Translations under genes and position numbers: made by a program
Notes under the pieces: model-generated
Databases searched by the model: none
What the model was told of the DNA's origin: nothing
Seen by the model: only the letters and a program-made list of their open reading frames with translations
Shown: one piece after another, positions 7,675 through 16,775 of the stretch
Position numbering within the stretch: the first letter of the stretch is position 1
Layout of the letters: every line of letters begins with the position of its first letter
From: Fodinibacter sp963747405
GTDB lineage: Bacteria; Actinomycetota; Actinomycetes; Actinomycetales; Dermatophilaceae
Reading direction: 5' to 3'
DNA: 64,000 nt
Assembly: GCA_963747405.1 (NCBI GenBank)
Contig: CAVVFG010000008.1
Span: 1-64,000 of the forward strand

Positions 7675-9580
7675 CGGCCAGGTCGCCGACGTCGCTCGCA
7701 GCCGTGAAGAGGAAGGGTGGCTGTTTCGGGAGCAGACCGGCGAGGACCAACGACGGCAGGGCCCAGCCGTCCCCGTCCACGAGGACCAGTCCGTCGGCAC
7801 TCTCCGTCCGCACGAGGTCCCGCCCGTCGCTCACCTCGTAGCGCTGCAGGGGCGGCAGCTGGAGCTCGAGCTCGGGTTGGTCGGGCGTGCGCACCAGCCC
7901 CTCTCCCGGTTTGCCATAGTCACCCCGGAAGGCGAGGCCCTTGTCGAAGCCCACGTCGAAGGCCACGTCCAGCGGGCGGGCACCCCCGGCCTTGTCCCAC
8001 CGGACGTCGTTGCGGACGAGGACGTCGCCCACACCCAGGTAGCGCGCCGCAGCCGAGAGGGTGCCGCTCGGCAGCGATCCCTCCTGGAGCCCGGTGTCGA
8101 CCGCGGCGAGCAGGCTGGCGCCGTAGGGCGAGGACTCGGGCAGGGTGACCCGCACGAAGGAAGGACGCGCCAGCAGAGCGTTGTTGAGGTCGTCCGGCCG
8201 GTCCTCGCTCCACGTGTACTGAGGCTGGGCGACCCCTGGAACGAACCACACCCTCCGATCGGCCGGCCCCTGGTCCAGCGCGCGAGTCGCCTCGTACCAG
8301 TGCTCCGGCACGGGCATGGGGAGGCTGTACAGGCCTCCGGTCCAGGCCGGCCAAGTTGCGAGCACCACGCCGGCAGCAGCCACCGATGCGATCACTGGGC
8401 GGGGTGCGATCCGTCGTGCGCGGCGCACCAGCGCCGGGGCCGCCAGACCAGCCAGCACGGCCAACCCCAGCAGCAGGACTGCTCCCACCTTGTTGGTGGT
8501 CCGGAAGGCCGCAGCGCCGGGCACGTTCTCGAAGGACCAGAGCAGCGCTCGACCGAACGGCGACGGGTTGTCGGCCGGGTGGACGCCGACCATGAGGACG
8601 GCAGCCGGAACCACGAGCAGCAACGCCAGCCGACGCGACGGTCCACGTACCACCAGCGCGGACGCGACGAGCAGGATGGGTGCGAAGAAGCTGGCCACGA
8701 CGATGAGCGGGTTGGTCAGGTAGGACACGAACCCGGGTTGCCAGGGACCATCGACGTCCTGTCCGTACAGCGGCCAGAGTCCAAGGCCGCGCATCACCTC
8801 GCCGAACGAGGACGGGGCGGCGATGCCGTCGAGGGACTCGCTGAACTGGGTCACGTGACTTCCGGCACCCAGGGCTGCCAACGACGGCACGAGCCAGTAG
8901 GCCGAGAGCAGGCCGGCGAGGAGCGCCCACTTCGCGGCGGCGGTGAGCACCATCCGCCAGCTCGCGCCGAGCCCGGTGTGGGCGTACCAGAGCAGGGCAG
9001 GCAGGCACAGGAGCTGGATCAACGGGATGACCGCGACGTTCATCCCGCTCATGGCGGCGAAGGCCAGCGCCGACGCCGCCGGGTACCGCCATCCGCCCCG
9101 GACCGTCGCCCGCAGCAGGAACAGCGCCATCCAGGGCAACATCGCCGCAGGGAGGACGATCGCGAGGAAGTCGCCGGCCGTGACCATGTAGGGGGTGGCG
9201 ACGTAGAGGACCGCCACGGTCACCCGCCCCAGCCTGCTGGCCCGCGATCCGGCGACGAGTGAGTAGAAGCGGACCGCGCCCCAGCTGCCGAGCAGCAGGA
9301 GGGCAAAACGCAGCAGGCGCATCGAGAGGTCTGCGCCGATGCCGAGCTGCTGGATGACACCGACCAGCGCAGCGACCGGGAAGAGCCCCACGTTGAAGTT
9401 GGGCTCACCCAGCTTCGGGCTCTCTCGCCACGCTCTACTCAAAGCCTCGGCCTCACGCCAGGGGGCCATGTAGATTTCGGGCTTGATGTCCGGAGCCAGC
9501 ACCCCGGCCTTGTTGAGCAGGAGAACGAGCAGCAGGATGGTCGCGAGCACCACGGGCACTCTGGCTCGCCTCAGCACCAT
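7619..9580 (-). CDS. AftD-like alpha-(1->3)-arabinofuranosyltransferase, N-terminal GT-C part
   Basis: 653 codons to its stop. The N-terminus is a membrane helix followed by KAGVLAPDIKPEIYMAPW, the periplasmic loop with the acidic residues of the GT-C catalytic site. About a dozen membrane segments follow (GT-C fold), then a soluble region. In AftD of mycobacteria this domain transfers arabinofuranose from decaprenyl phosphate to arabinan. In other actinobacteria the acceptor is less certain, so the specificity is inference. The ATG at 9580 has GGAAAGG about 4 nt upstream. The frame is lost at about 7665: after FLFTAASDVGDLADAL it reads 14 unrelated residues to a stop, while the true continuation (TTRLVLTDTNRRR) is in another frame. 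Confidence 0.75.
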   Translation of the reverse strand: MVLRRARVPVVLATILLLVLLLNKAGVLAPDIKPEIYMAPWREAEALSRAWRESPKLGEPNFNVGLFPVAALVGVIQQLGIGADLSMRLLRFALLLLGSWGAVRFYSLVAGSRASRLGRVTVAVLYVATPYMVTAGDFLAIVLPAAMLPWMALFLLRATVRGGWRYPAASALAFAAMSGMNVAVIPLIQLLCLPALLWYAHTGLGASWRMVLTAAAKWALLAGLLSAYWLVPSLAALGAGSHVTQFSESLDGIAAPSSFGEVMRGLGLWPLYGQDVDGPWQPGFVSYLTNPLIVVASFFAPILLVASALVVRGPSRRLALLLVVPAAVLMVGVHPADNPSPFGRALLWSFENVPGAAAFRTTNKVGAVLLLGLAVLAGLAAPALVRRARRIAPRPVIASVAAAGVVLATWPAWTGGLYSLPMPVPEHWYEATRALDQGPADRRVWFVPGVAQPQYTWSEDRPDDLNNALLARPSFVRVTLPESSPYGASLLAAVDTGLQEGSLPSGTLSAAARYLGVGDVLVRNDVRWDKAGGARPLDVAFDVGFDKGLAFRGDYGKPGEGLVRTPDQPELELQLPPLQRYEVSDGRDLVRTESADGLVLVDGDGWALPSLVLAGLLPKQPPFLFTAASDVGDLADALGRHDPSGAHRHQPSA

Positions 9581-9650
9581 TTACCTTTCCATGCGGTCGT
9601 GACGCGTCATTGTGCCGCAGCCCCCTGAACCGGAGACGCGGAGGTCGTCC

Positions 9651-11609
9651 GTGACAGCGGAGACTGACGAGCGCCCGGTTCCGGCGACGTCCTCAGGTCG
9701 TGGGGCGCACCTGGGCTACCGCCCGGCGCTGGACGGGTTGCGCGCCGTGGCAGTGGTCGCCGTCATGCTCTACCACGGCGGGGTGTCGTGGACAGCCGGT
9801 GGGTTCCTCGGGGTCGACGTCTTCTTCGTGCTCTCCGGATTCCTGATCACGTCCCTGCTCGTGAAGGAGTGGACGCGAGCAGGCCGGATCGGACTGCGTG
9901 CGTTCTGGCTCCGGCGCGCTCGCCGGCTCCTGCCGGCCATGCTCCTGGTCCTGCTGGCGGTCGCCGCGTACTCCGGCGCCGCACCGCAGCCTCAGTCGCG
10001 CCTGCGCGGTGACTCGTTGGCGACGCTGGGCTACGTGTCGAACTGGTGGTTCATGCTGAGCGGCCAGTCGTACTTCGCGCAGTTCGTCGCGCCGTCACCG
10101 TTGCGGCACACCTGGTCGCTCGCGATCGAGGAGCAGTTCTACATCCTCTTCCCGTTGTTGTTGGTGGCACTGCTCGGAACCGCACGGCTGCGGGTGCCCG
10201 CGTTGCGGATCGTGCTCCTGGGTGGTGCCATCGGGTCGGCTGCTCTCATGGCCGCCCTCTATCACCCGCTGTCCGACCCGTCCCGGGCCTACTACGGCAC
10301 TGACACCCGTATGCAGGCGCTGCTGCTGGGTGCCGTTCTGGCCCTGACACCGTCGCTGCTCCAGCCGTCGAAGCGGCTGTACACCCGCGTCGGCGGACGG
10401 CTCGTCCGGCTCCCGGGCATCGGACTGTTGGGGGTGCTTGCCCTCGGCGGGCTCCTCGCCATGGTCCTGGTGGCCCGCGAGCTTGCACCCTGGATGTACC
10501 GCGGCGGCTTCCTGCTTGCCGCAGCCCTGTCAGCGGTCGTCATCGCCTCCGTGACCGCGGCCCCTCGCTCGGCACTGGGGCGCGTGCTGTCGTGGCGCCC
10601 GATCGTGGCGGTCGGCGTGGTGTCGTACGGCCTCTACCTGTGGCACTGGCCGGTCTTCGTTGCCCTGAATCACGAGCGCACCGGACTGGAAGGCCCGTCG
10701 CTCCTCATCGCGCGCTTCGCCGTGACAGGCGGGCTGGCCTACGTCTCGTTCAGGCTGGTCGAGGAGCCGATCCGCACCCAACGACTACAGCGGTGGTTCA
10801 CGCCGACGCAGTGGGCCAGGACGGTCTCGGCGACGATGATCGGCGTGGTCGCCGCCATGCTGTTGACCACCGCCTCCGCGCCGCCAGTCAGCAAGTCGCC
10901 GCAACGGGCCGGAGGTCGCCCCGCGCCCGTGCCCGACTCCCACGGTCGACTCCGCAACGTGTTCCTCCTCGGTGACTCCCAGTCACTGCGACTGCGCGAC
11001 CAGTTCTACAACCAGGTGGCCGGGCTGGCTGTGGGCGGCAGTACCCAGCTCGGCTGCGGCACGCTCCTCCCGGAGCGCCAGATCGACGGCCAGGCGGTCC
11101 CGAATCTGCCTGCGTGTGCCGAGTGGGAGCCCAGGTGGACCCAAGAGGTGGCTCGGGAGAAGCCGGACATGGTGCTCCTCATGCTCGGGCTCGGCGAGCT
11201 CTACGACCGCCGCGTCGACGGGGCGGTCCTTCGGTTCGGCACACCGGAGTACCGAGAGTGGCTGTACCGGGAGATGGACCAGAGGCGGGAGCTGGTGTCG
11301 CCGAACGCCCGGCGCTTCGCGGTCGCGACCGTCCTGTGCATGGGAATCAGCGCCGATGCCGCGAACCAGACCACCAGGATCGCCAACGACCCCGACCGCC
11401 TTCGGTGGCTCAACGACTCCATCCGCTCCTACGCGAACGAGCGGCTCGGGGTCGACCTGATCGACCTGAACGGCACCGTGTGTGCCGACGGCTACACGAA
11501 CGAGGTCGACGGCATCACACTGCGCGACGATGGAATCCACCTGAACGAGCAGGGGGCTGCCCTGGTCTGGCAACGGATCGGCCCCGCGGTGATCGCCGCC
11601 GCGGAGTAG
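9651..11609 (+). CDS. OafA-type acyltransferase 3 with C-terminal SGNH esterase domain
   Basis: 652 aa. The N-terminal acyltransferase-3 membrane domain begins LGYRPALDGLRAVAVVAVML (the GLRA motif) and contains FLGVDVFFVLSGFLIT and WSLAIEEQFY, all signatures of OafA-like O-acetyltransferases. About ten helices follow. The C-terminal 200 residues are an SGNH hydrolase-like domain with NVFLLGDSQS (catalytic Ser block) and DDGIHLNEQG (Asp/His block). It should O-acetylate a surface glycan, fitting the neighbouring glycan genes. The GTG at 9651 was preferred because GCGGAGG lies 7 nt upstream; an in-frame GTG at 9612 is the alternative. It is divergent from the AftD-like gene. Confidence 0.85.
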   Translation: MTAETDERPVPATSSGRGAHLGYRPALDGLRAVAVVAVMLYHGGVSWTAGGFLGVDVFFVLSGFLITSLLVKEWTRAGRIGLRAFWLRRARRLLPAMLLVLLAVAAYSGAAPQPQSRLRGDSLATLGYVSNWWFMLSGQSYFAQFVAPSPLRHTWSLAIEEQFYILFPLLLVALLGTARLRVPALRIVLLGGAIGSAALMAALYHPLSDPSRAYYGTDTRMQALLLGAVLALTPSLLQPSKRLYTRVGGRLVRLPGIGLLGVLALGGLLAMVLVARELAPWMYRGGFLLAAALSAVVIASVTAAPRSALGRVLSWRPIVAVGVVSYGLYLWHWPVFVALNHERTGLEGPSLLIARFAVTGGLAYVSFRLVEEPIRTQRLQRWFTPTQWARTVSATMIGVVAAMLLTTASAPPVSKSPQRAGGRPAPVPDSHGRLRNVFLLGDSQSLRLRDQFYNQVAGLAVGGSTQLGCGTLLPERQIDGQAVPNLPACAEWEPRWTQEVAREKPDMVLLMLGLGELYDRRVDGAVLRFGTPEYREWLYREMDQRRELVSPNARRFAVATVLCMGISADAANQTTRIANDPDRLRWLNDSIRSYANERLGVDLIDLNGTVCADGYTNEVDGITLRDDGIHLNEQGAALVWQRIGPAVIAAAE

Positions 11610-11613
11610 TCAG

Positions 11614-11982
11614 TCAGCCACCGGAGGTGCTCGCACCCGCCTCCGAGGACTGTTCGCTCCCGATCAGAGCCTCCCTGCGCCGACGTAGCCCGAACGCGTA
11701 CACCGAACCCACGGCCACGATGACCGCGGCCACCGCCAGGCTGCCCGCCTGCCACTGGCGGATCTCGTTCACCTTGCCGCACGACGCACTGCCCAGCGCG
11801 TCTCCCGGCAAGCGCGCTCCGCTGCCACACAGGATCGGGAAGCCATCGCTGGGGTACAGCTGAATCGGTGACCACAGCAGGTAGCCGGCGCCCACGAGCA
11901 GCACCAGTGCGATGACCGCGCCGACTCGTGCGCCCACGGACAGCGTCACGACGGTGCGGGTGCCGTCCTCGCTCTCAGACAT
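11614..11982 (-). CDS. small two-helix membrane protein, function unknown
   Basis: 122 aa. The N-terminus MSESEDGTR is cytosolic. A first membrane helix (VGAVIALVLLVGAGYLL) follows, then an extracytoplasmic loop of about 45 residues with two cysteines (LCGSG and ASCGK) that could form a disulfide, and a second helix (LAVAAVIVAVGSVYAFGL). The tail is basic then acidic. No family recognised. It overlaps the upstream methyltransferase by 8 bp and is probably co-transcribed with it. Longer in-frame starts upstream lie inside the methyltransferase and read as low-complexity Arg-rich sequence, so ATG 11982 was chosen. Confidence 0.65.
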   Translation of the reverse strand: MSESEDGTRTVVTLSVGARVGAVIALVLLVGAGYLLWSPIQLYPSDGFPILCGSGARLPGDALGSASCGKVNEIRQWQAGSLAVAAVIVAVGSVYAFGLRRRREALIGSEQSSEAGASTSGG

Positions 11983-12766
11983 GATGCTGTGCAGCTCCAC
12001 TTCGGTCGGCGCCTGCGGACGGCGGACGGCTGTCCTTCCTGCGCGGGGGCGGAGAGTCCGGCACACGTTCGGCCGGCTCGGCCATCACGAGGAGGTCGGA
12101 GGCGATCGACGGGAACCTAGCACAGAGGCGGTCGACCCGATCGACGGGCGAGGGGAACTCCCCCGGCATCCCCAGGACCCGCAGAACCGTGAAGCCGGTG
12201 CGCTCCAGGATCTCGATCAGGGCACGGTGCGAGAACACCTTGAGATGGCCCTGAACCTGGTTGCCCTGGCCGAGGGCCCGCCACCGCCGGCCGAGGTGCA
12301 CCTCGCTCGAGGTCTCGGTGAACAGCGGCTGGATGCCGAGCGGAACGAGCACCCGGTTGGCCCAGCCGACGATGTTCGGCGTGGAGAGCAGGAGACGGCC
12401 GCCGGGGGTCAGCACCCGCCGGATCTCCGCGAGCATGAGGTCCGGGTGCGGGACGTGCTCGAGCACCTCGCCGGCGACCACCACGTCGAAGGCGTCGTCC
12501 GCGAAGGGAAGGCGGCCTGCGATGTCACCTGTCACGGCGCGCCACGAACCGCCCTCGGGTGGAGGAACGACGTCCATGCCCACCAGCCGTGACTCCGCGG
12601 GAAGCAGCGAGGCGAGCGCGTCCAGCAGCACCCCTTCACCGCAGCCCAGGTCCAAGGTGCGGATCGGGCGCTCGGAGGCGACCAGGTGCGCGATGGTGGA
12701 CAACCGCCGATCGAGGGAACCGACCCAGGTGACGTTGTCCCGGTAGTAGTCCGCGACGCTGGTCAT
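11975..12766 (-). CDS. class I SAM-dependent methyltransferase (Methyltransf_11/UbiE-like)
   Basis: 263 aa. Rossmann motifs are clear: LDLGCGEGVLLDAL (motif I), LVGMDVV (motif II acid), GDIAGRLPFADDAFDVVVAGEVLEH (motifs for adenine and the post-II loop) and LTPGGRLLLSTPN. The C-terminus is a proline/arginine-rich tail. It probably belongs to the surface-glycan block to its left; in GT clusters such enzymes methylate sugars or lipid carriers. The acceptor is not deducible. The start ATG is at 12766; a GATACT sequence about 50 nt upstream is the nearest -10-like element. The small membrane protein is encoded directly downstream with an 8-bp overlap. Confidence 0.8.
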   Translation of the reverse strand: MTSVADYYRDNVTWVGSLDRRLSTIAHLVASERPIRTLDLGCGEGVLLDALASLLPAESRLVGMDVVPPPEGGSWRAVTGDIAGRLPFADDAFDVVVAGEVLEHVPHPDLMLAEIRRVLTPGGRLLLSTPNIVGWANRVLVPLGIQPLFTETSSEVHLGRRWRALGQGNQVQGHLKVFSHRALIEILERTGFTVLRVLGMPGEFPSPVDRVDRLCARFPSIASDLLVMAEPAERVPDSPPPRRKDSRPPSAGADRSGAAQHHV

Positions 12767-12862
12767 CGGGCACCGGGACGTGCGGCCGGGTGGGAGGGGC
12801 GGGCTGGCACGTCGGCAGTATCGCAGAGGCGTCGCGACAGGGAACGCACGACGGTGTGCTCG

Positions 12863-15535
12863 TCAGTGCGCAGCCTGGTGCCAGCTGCGACCCACGCCCA
12901 CGCTGACATCGAGGGGCACGTCCATCGCCACAGCCGACCCCATCTCGCGCCGCACCAGCGCCTCGACGACCTCGCGCTCCCCCGGCGCGACCTCGAGCAC
13001 GAGCTCGTCGTGCACCTGGAGCAGGATGCGCGACCCCAGCCCCTCGGCCGTGAGCGCGGCGTCGACGCCCTTCATCGCGAGCTTGATGATGTCCGCGGCC
13101 GAGCCCTGGATGGGCGCGTTGAGCGCCATCCGCTCGGCGCCCTCACGCCGCTGCCGGTTGTCGCTCAGCAGGTCGGGCAGGTAGCGGCGCCGACCGAGCA
13201 TCGTGGCGGTGTAGCCGGAGGCGCGCGCCTCGGCCACGATCTCGCGTAGGTAGTCGCGCACCCCGCCGAACCGGGCGAAGTACTCGTCCATCAGGCCCTG
13301 CGCCTCACCGGTGGAGATGGTGAGCTGCTTGGACAGCCCGAACGCCGACAGCCCGTAGGCCAGGCCGTAGCTCATTGCCTTGACCTTGCTGCGCATCGCG
13401 GGGGTGACGTCGGCGGGCTCGACGCCGAAGACCCGCGCCCCGACGAACCGGTGCAGGTCCTCCCCCGTGCGGAACGCCTCGATCAGGCCCTCGTCGCCGG
13501 AGAGGTGCGCCATGATCCGCATCTCGATCTGGCTGTAGTCGGCCGACATCAGCGACTCGTAGCCCTCGCCGACGACGAACACCTCGCGGATGCGGCGCCC
13601 CTCCTCGGTGCGGATCGGCACGTTCTGCAGGTTCGGGTCGGTGGACGACAGCCGCCCGGTGGCGGCGATGGTCTGGATGTAGGTGGTGTGGATGCGCCGG
13701 TCGGTGGCGACCGACTTGATCAGCCCCTCGACGGTGACCCGCAGCCGGGCGGTGTCGCGGTGGCGCAGCAGCGCCTCGAGGAACGGGTGCTCGGTCTTGG
13801 CGAACAGGTCGGCGAGCGCGTCGGCATCGGTGGTGTAGCCGGTCTTGGTTCGCTTGGTCCTGGGCATGTTCAGCTGGTCGAAGAGCACCTCCTGCAGCTG
13901 CTTGGGGCTGCCGAGGTTGACGTCCTGGCGGCCGATGGCGTCGTAGGCGTCGAGCTGGGCCTGGCGCATCTTGGCCGCGAAGTCGGCCTCGAGCTCGGCC
14001 AGCGCCGGCTCGTCGACCGCGATGCCGGTGCGCTCCATCCGCGCCAGGATCTCCACCAGCGGCAGCTCGAGGTCGCGCAGCAGCTCGGTGCCGCCGGTCT
14101 CGTCGAGCCGCTCGTCGAGCACGGCCGACAGCTCGAGCACCGCCCGGGCCCGCACCATGGCGTCGCGCGCCGCGGTGTCGTCGTCAGCGGCGAAGTCGAG
14201 CATGCCTTGGGGGCTCGCAGCCTCCTCGGCCTTGAGCTCGCGGCCCAGGTGGCGCACCACGAGGTCCTCGAGGTCGAAGGAGCGCTGGTCGGGGCGCACG
14301 AGGTAGGCCGCCAGCGCGGTGTCGCTGGTGACCCCGGCCAGCGTCAGGCCGCGGGTCGACAGCGCCTGGAGCTGCTCCTTGGAGTCGTGCAGCACCTTGG
14401 GGGCGGCGGGGTCGGCCAGCCAGCCGGCCAGCACGTCCTCCTGCTCGCGGGTGAGCTCGGTGAGGTCGAGGTAGGCCGTGCTGCCGTCGGCGCCCGCCAG
14501 GGCGACGTTGCCGGCATCCCCATTGCCGCCGCGGTACTGACCGACGACGACCACGCCGTGCGGCACCGTGCGCCCCACAGCGCCGTCGCCGAAGCGCACC
14601 CCGAGGTCGTCGGCGGTGAAGACGTCGCCCTCGAGGTCGAACCCGCCCTCGACCTCGTCCTGCTCGACCTCGAAGGTCGCGAAGAGCCGCTCGCGCAGCA
14701 CCCGGAACTCCAGCCCGTCGAAGACCTGGTGCACCTCCTCGCGGTCCCACGACTGGCGCTCGAGGTCGTCGACCGACAGCGGCAGCTCGAGGTCGTCGAC
14801 GAGCCGGTTGAGCCGCCGGTTGCGCAGCACGCCGTCGAGGTGCTCGCGTAGGCTCTCGCCGGCCTTGCCCTTGATCTCGTCGACGTGCGCCACGACGCCG
14901 GCGAGGTCGCCGTACTGCCCCAGCCACTTGGCCGCGGTCTTCGGCCCCACCCCGGGCACGCCGGGCAGGTTGTCGCTGCTCTCGCCCACGAGCGCCGCCA
15001 GGTCGCTGTAGCGCTCGGGCGGCACGAGGTACTTCTCGGTGACGGCGGCCGGGTCCATCCGCCACACCTCGGACACCCCGCGCACCGGGTAGATCAGGCT
15101 GACCGAGTCGCTGACCAGCTGGAACGCGTCGCGGTCGCCGGTGCAGATCACGACCTGGGCACCCTGCGCGACGGCCTGGTGCGTGAGGGTGGCGATGACG
15201 TCGTCGGCCTCGAAGCCCTCGACCCCCACGTGCCGGATGCGCAGGGCGTCGAGCACCTCGCGCAGCAGCGGCAGCTGCCCTGAGAACTCGGTGGGCGTGG
15301 CCGACCGGCCGGCCTTGTATTCGGGGTACTCGGCGGCCCGGAAGGTCTTGCGGGAGACGTCGAACGCCACCCCGACGTGGCTGGGCGCCTCGTCGCGCAG
15401 CACGTTGATCAGCATCGAGGTGAAGCCGTAGACGGCGTTCGTGTGCTGGCCGGTGCTGGTCGAGAAGTTCTCGACCGGGAGGGCGAAGAAGGCCCGGTAG
15501 GCGAGCGAGTGTCCGTCGAGGAGGAGGAGCTTCAC
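12863..15535 (-). CDS. polA: DNA polymerase I
   Basis: 890 aa. Residues 1-290 form the 5'-3' exonuclease (LLLLDGHSLAYRAFFALP; EGFEADDVIATL; GVPGVGPKTAAKW helix-hairpin-helix). The middle domain is a degenerate 3'-5' exonuclease lacking the DxE metal residues, as in mycobacterial PolA. The polymerase has motif A (SADYSQIEMRIMAHL), motif B (KAMSYGLAYGLSAFGL) and motif C (LLQVHDELVLE). It fills gaps in replication and repair. The start GTG at 15535 was chosen because a TAGGGT -10 element (15543-15548) ends 7 nt before it with no Shine-Dalgarno; GTG 15544 and ATG 15556 are in-frame alternatives. It is divergent from the thioesterase, whose ATG overlaps the longer alternatives. Confidence 0.97.
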   Translation of the reverse strand: MKLLLLDGHSLAYRAFFALPVENFSTSTGQHTNAVYGFTSMLINVLRDEAPSHVGVAFDVSRKTFRAAEYPEYKAGRSATPTEFSGQLPLLREVLDALRIRHVGVEGFEADDVIATLTHQAVAQGAQVVICTGDRDAFQLVSDSVSLIYPVRGVSEVWRMDPAAVTEKYLVPPERYSDLAALVGESSDNLPGVPGVGPKTAAKWLGQYGDLAGVVAHVDEIKGKAGESLREHLDGVLRNRRLNRLVDDLELPLSVDDLERQSWDREEVHQVFDGLEFRVLRERLFATFEVEQDEVEGGFDLEGDVFTADDLGVRFGDGAVGRTVPHGVVVVGQYRGGNGDAGNVALAGADGSTAYLDLTELTREQEDVLAGWLADPAAPKVLHDSKEQLQALSTRGLTLAGVTSDTALAAYLVRPDQRSFDLEDLVVRHLGRELKAEEAASPQGMLDFAADDDTAARDAMVRARAVLELSAVLDERLDETGGTELLRDLELPLVEILARMERTGIAVDEPALAELEADFAAKMRQAQLDAYDAIGRQDVNLGSPKQLQEVLFDQLNMPRTKRTKTGYTTDADALADLFAKTEHPFLEALLRHRDTARLRVTVEGLIKSVATDRRIHTTYIQTIAATGRLSSTDPNLQNVPIRTEEGRRIREVFVVGEGYESLMSADYSQIEMRIMAHLSGDEGLIEAFRTGEDLHRFVGARVFGVEPADVTPAMRSKVKAMSYGLAYGLSAFGLSKQLTISTGEAQGLMDEYFARFGGVRDYLREIVAEARASGYTATMLGRRRYLPDLLSDNRQRREGAERMALNAPIQGSAADIIKLAMKGVDAALTAEGLGSRILLQVHDELVLEVAPGEREVVEALVRREMGSAVAMDVPLDVSVGVGRSWHQAAH

Positions 15536-15542
15536 GCGTGAC

Positions 15543-15548
15543 ACCCTA
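15543..15548 (-). promoter_or_regulatory. predicted -10 element of polA (leaderless)
   Basis: TAGGGT then 7 nt then GTG. The same 16-nt arrangement TAGGGTGTCNCGNGTG occurs before rpe at 58771-58786. Confidence 0.45.
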
Positions 15549-15554
15549 GCCACC

Positions 15555-16028
15555 ATGACCGACACCCCTGGCACCCACGACGCTCCGGACCCGACCCCCG
15601 GCGACGGCCCCGCACCGGCGGCCGGAGCAGCCCCGATTCAGGCCATGGAACCCGACTCGCTGCTGCAGCGGATGGGCATCGAGATGGTCGAGGCGACCCC
15701 CGAGCGCCTGGTCGCGACGATGCCCGTCGCGGGCAACACCCAGCCCTACGGCCTGCTGCACGGCGGCGCGTCCGTCGTGCTCGCCGAGACCCTCGGCTCC
15801 TTCGGCGCCGCGCTGCACGCCGGCCCGGGCAAGGCCGTCGTCGGCCTCGACATCAACGCCACCCATCACCGCGCGGCCCGCTCCGGCCGGGTCACGGGCA
15901 TCGCGACCCCGATCACCCTGGGCCGCACGCTGGCCTGCTACGAGGTGGTCGTCACCGACGAGGACGGCCGGCGCATCTGCACCAGCCGGATCACCTGCCT
16001 GGTCCGGGATGCCGCCCCGGGCGCCTAG
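15555..16028 (+). CDS. PaaI-type hotdog-fold acyl-CoA thioesterase
   Basis: 157 aa. A disordered Pro/Ala-rich N-terminus of about 30 residues is followed by a hotdog domain. The hallmark is YGLLHGGASVVLAETLGS, where the HGG turn and the following acidic residue form the active site. VVGLDINATHHRAARSGRVTG forms the second strand region. It hydrolyses an acyl-CoA or aryl-CoA thioester in the cytosol, and the substrate is open (PaaI/YbgC class). It starts 20 bp from the divergent polA start, so the two promoters must overlap. No Shine-Dalgarno is evident. Confidence 0.85.
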   Translation: MTDTPGTHDAPDPTPGDGPAPAAGAAPIQAMEPDSLLQRMGIEMVEATPERLVATMPVAGNTQPYGLLHGGASVVLAETLGSFGAALHAGPGKAVVGLDINATHHRAARSGRVTGIATPITLGRTLACYEVVVTDEDGRRICTSRITCLVRDAAPGA

Positions 16029-16046
16029 AGCGGGGAGTGGGGGTCC

Positions 16047-16640
16047 TCAGACCACCGTGCGCGTGGATGCCGTGAACGCGCGGCTGCGCAGCGAGCGACG
16101 GCGGCGCAGCAACTCGTGGCCGGTGTCGACGCCCTCGGGCGTGAGCTTGCGGCGCAGCTGGCCGGTCGAGACGATGCGACGCACGATGACCGAGGAGAAC
16201 CCGAGGCGGGCGAAGAACCGGTTGGCGTCGCGGCTCGTGGTGGGCACGTTCGAGACGACGAGCTCGCACCCCGCGCGCTCCGCCGTGGACAGCACCGCGG
16301 CGATCAGGGCCTTCGCCACGCCGTGCCGGCGGGCGTCGGGGCCGACCCAGAGCTGCTCGATGGCCAGCTCGGCCTGGGGGCTGAGCCCGAACGGGTTCTC
16401 GGTGGTGATGGCGTAGCCGACGGCCTCACCGTCGAGCCGGGCCACGAACGCGTGCACACCGGGTCGGCGCAGCGCCGTCGACAGCCGCCCGTCGGTGACG
16501 CACCTGGAGGCGGCCTCCTTGCTGGAGCCGGAGTCGACCCGGGCTGCCAACCAGAGACCGGTGACGTCCCGCAGGTCGTCCCGGTCCACCGGCACCACGT
16601 CAACCGTCCGCCTGGCCACAGCACCTCCGTCATCGGTCAC
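16047..16640 (-). CDS. GNAT-family N-acetyltransferase
   Basis: 197 aa. The acetyl-CoA-binding core is AIEQLWVGPDARRHGVAKALIAA (motif A, R/QxxGxG/A form), followed by ELVVSNVPTTSRDANRFFARLGF (motif B with the Asn and the terminal aromatic). The C-terminal 45 residues beyond the GNAT fold are basic (LLRRRRSLRSRAF). Substrate unknown. It converges on the thioesterase with an 18-bp gap. Two starts are possible: GTG 16640 (GGAG 8 nt upstream) and GTG 16619 (GGAGG 4 nt upstream). The longer one is given. Confidence 0.8.
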   Translation of the reverse strand: MTDDGGAVARRTVDVVPVDRDDLRDVTGLWLAARVDSGSSKEAASRCVTDGRLSTALRRPGVHAFVARLDGEAVGYAITTENPFGLSPQAELAIEQLWVGPDARRHGVAKALIAAVLSTAERAGCELVVSNVPTTSRDANRFFARLGFSSVIVRRIVSTGQLRRKLTPEGVDTGHELLRRRRSLRSRAFTASTRTVV

Positions 16641-16763
16641 TTCGTGCGCTCCGCAGGCGCCGTGCCCGGCCCGGTCGAGCGGGACGGACGCACGTGCGCG
16701 GACCCGACCCTACCCCGCGGGGCGGCCCTCGGGACCCTGATAGATGAGGATTGAACCACCCCG

Positions 16764-16769
16764 TAGGGT
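16764..16769 (+). promoter_or_regulatory. predicted -10 element of the DUF554 gene
   Basis: TAGGGT ends 6 nt before the GTG at 16776, the arrangement expected for a leaderless message. Confidence 0.4.
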
Positions 16770-16775
16770 GGCGTG

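Noticed and set aside
15535..15574. Longer polA N-termini (starts at 15544, 15556, 15574)
   Set aside because: They overlap the divergent thioesterase start or the likely polA -10 element; only the GTG at 15535 keeps the leaderless spacing.
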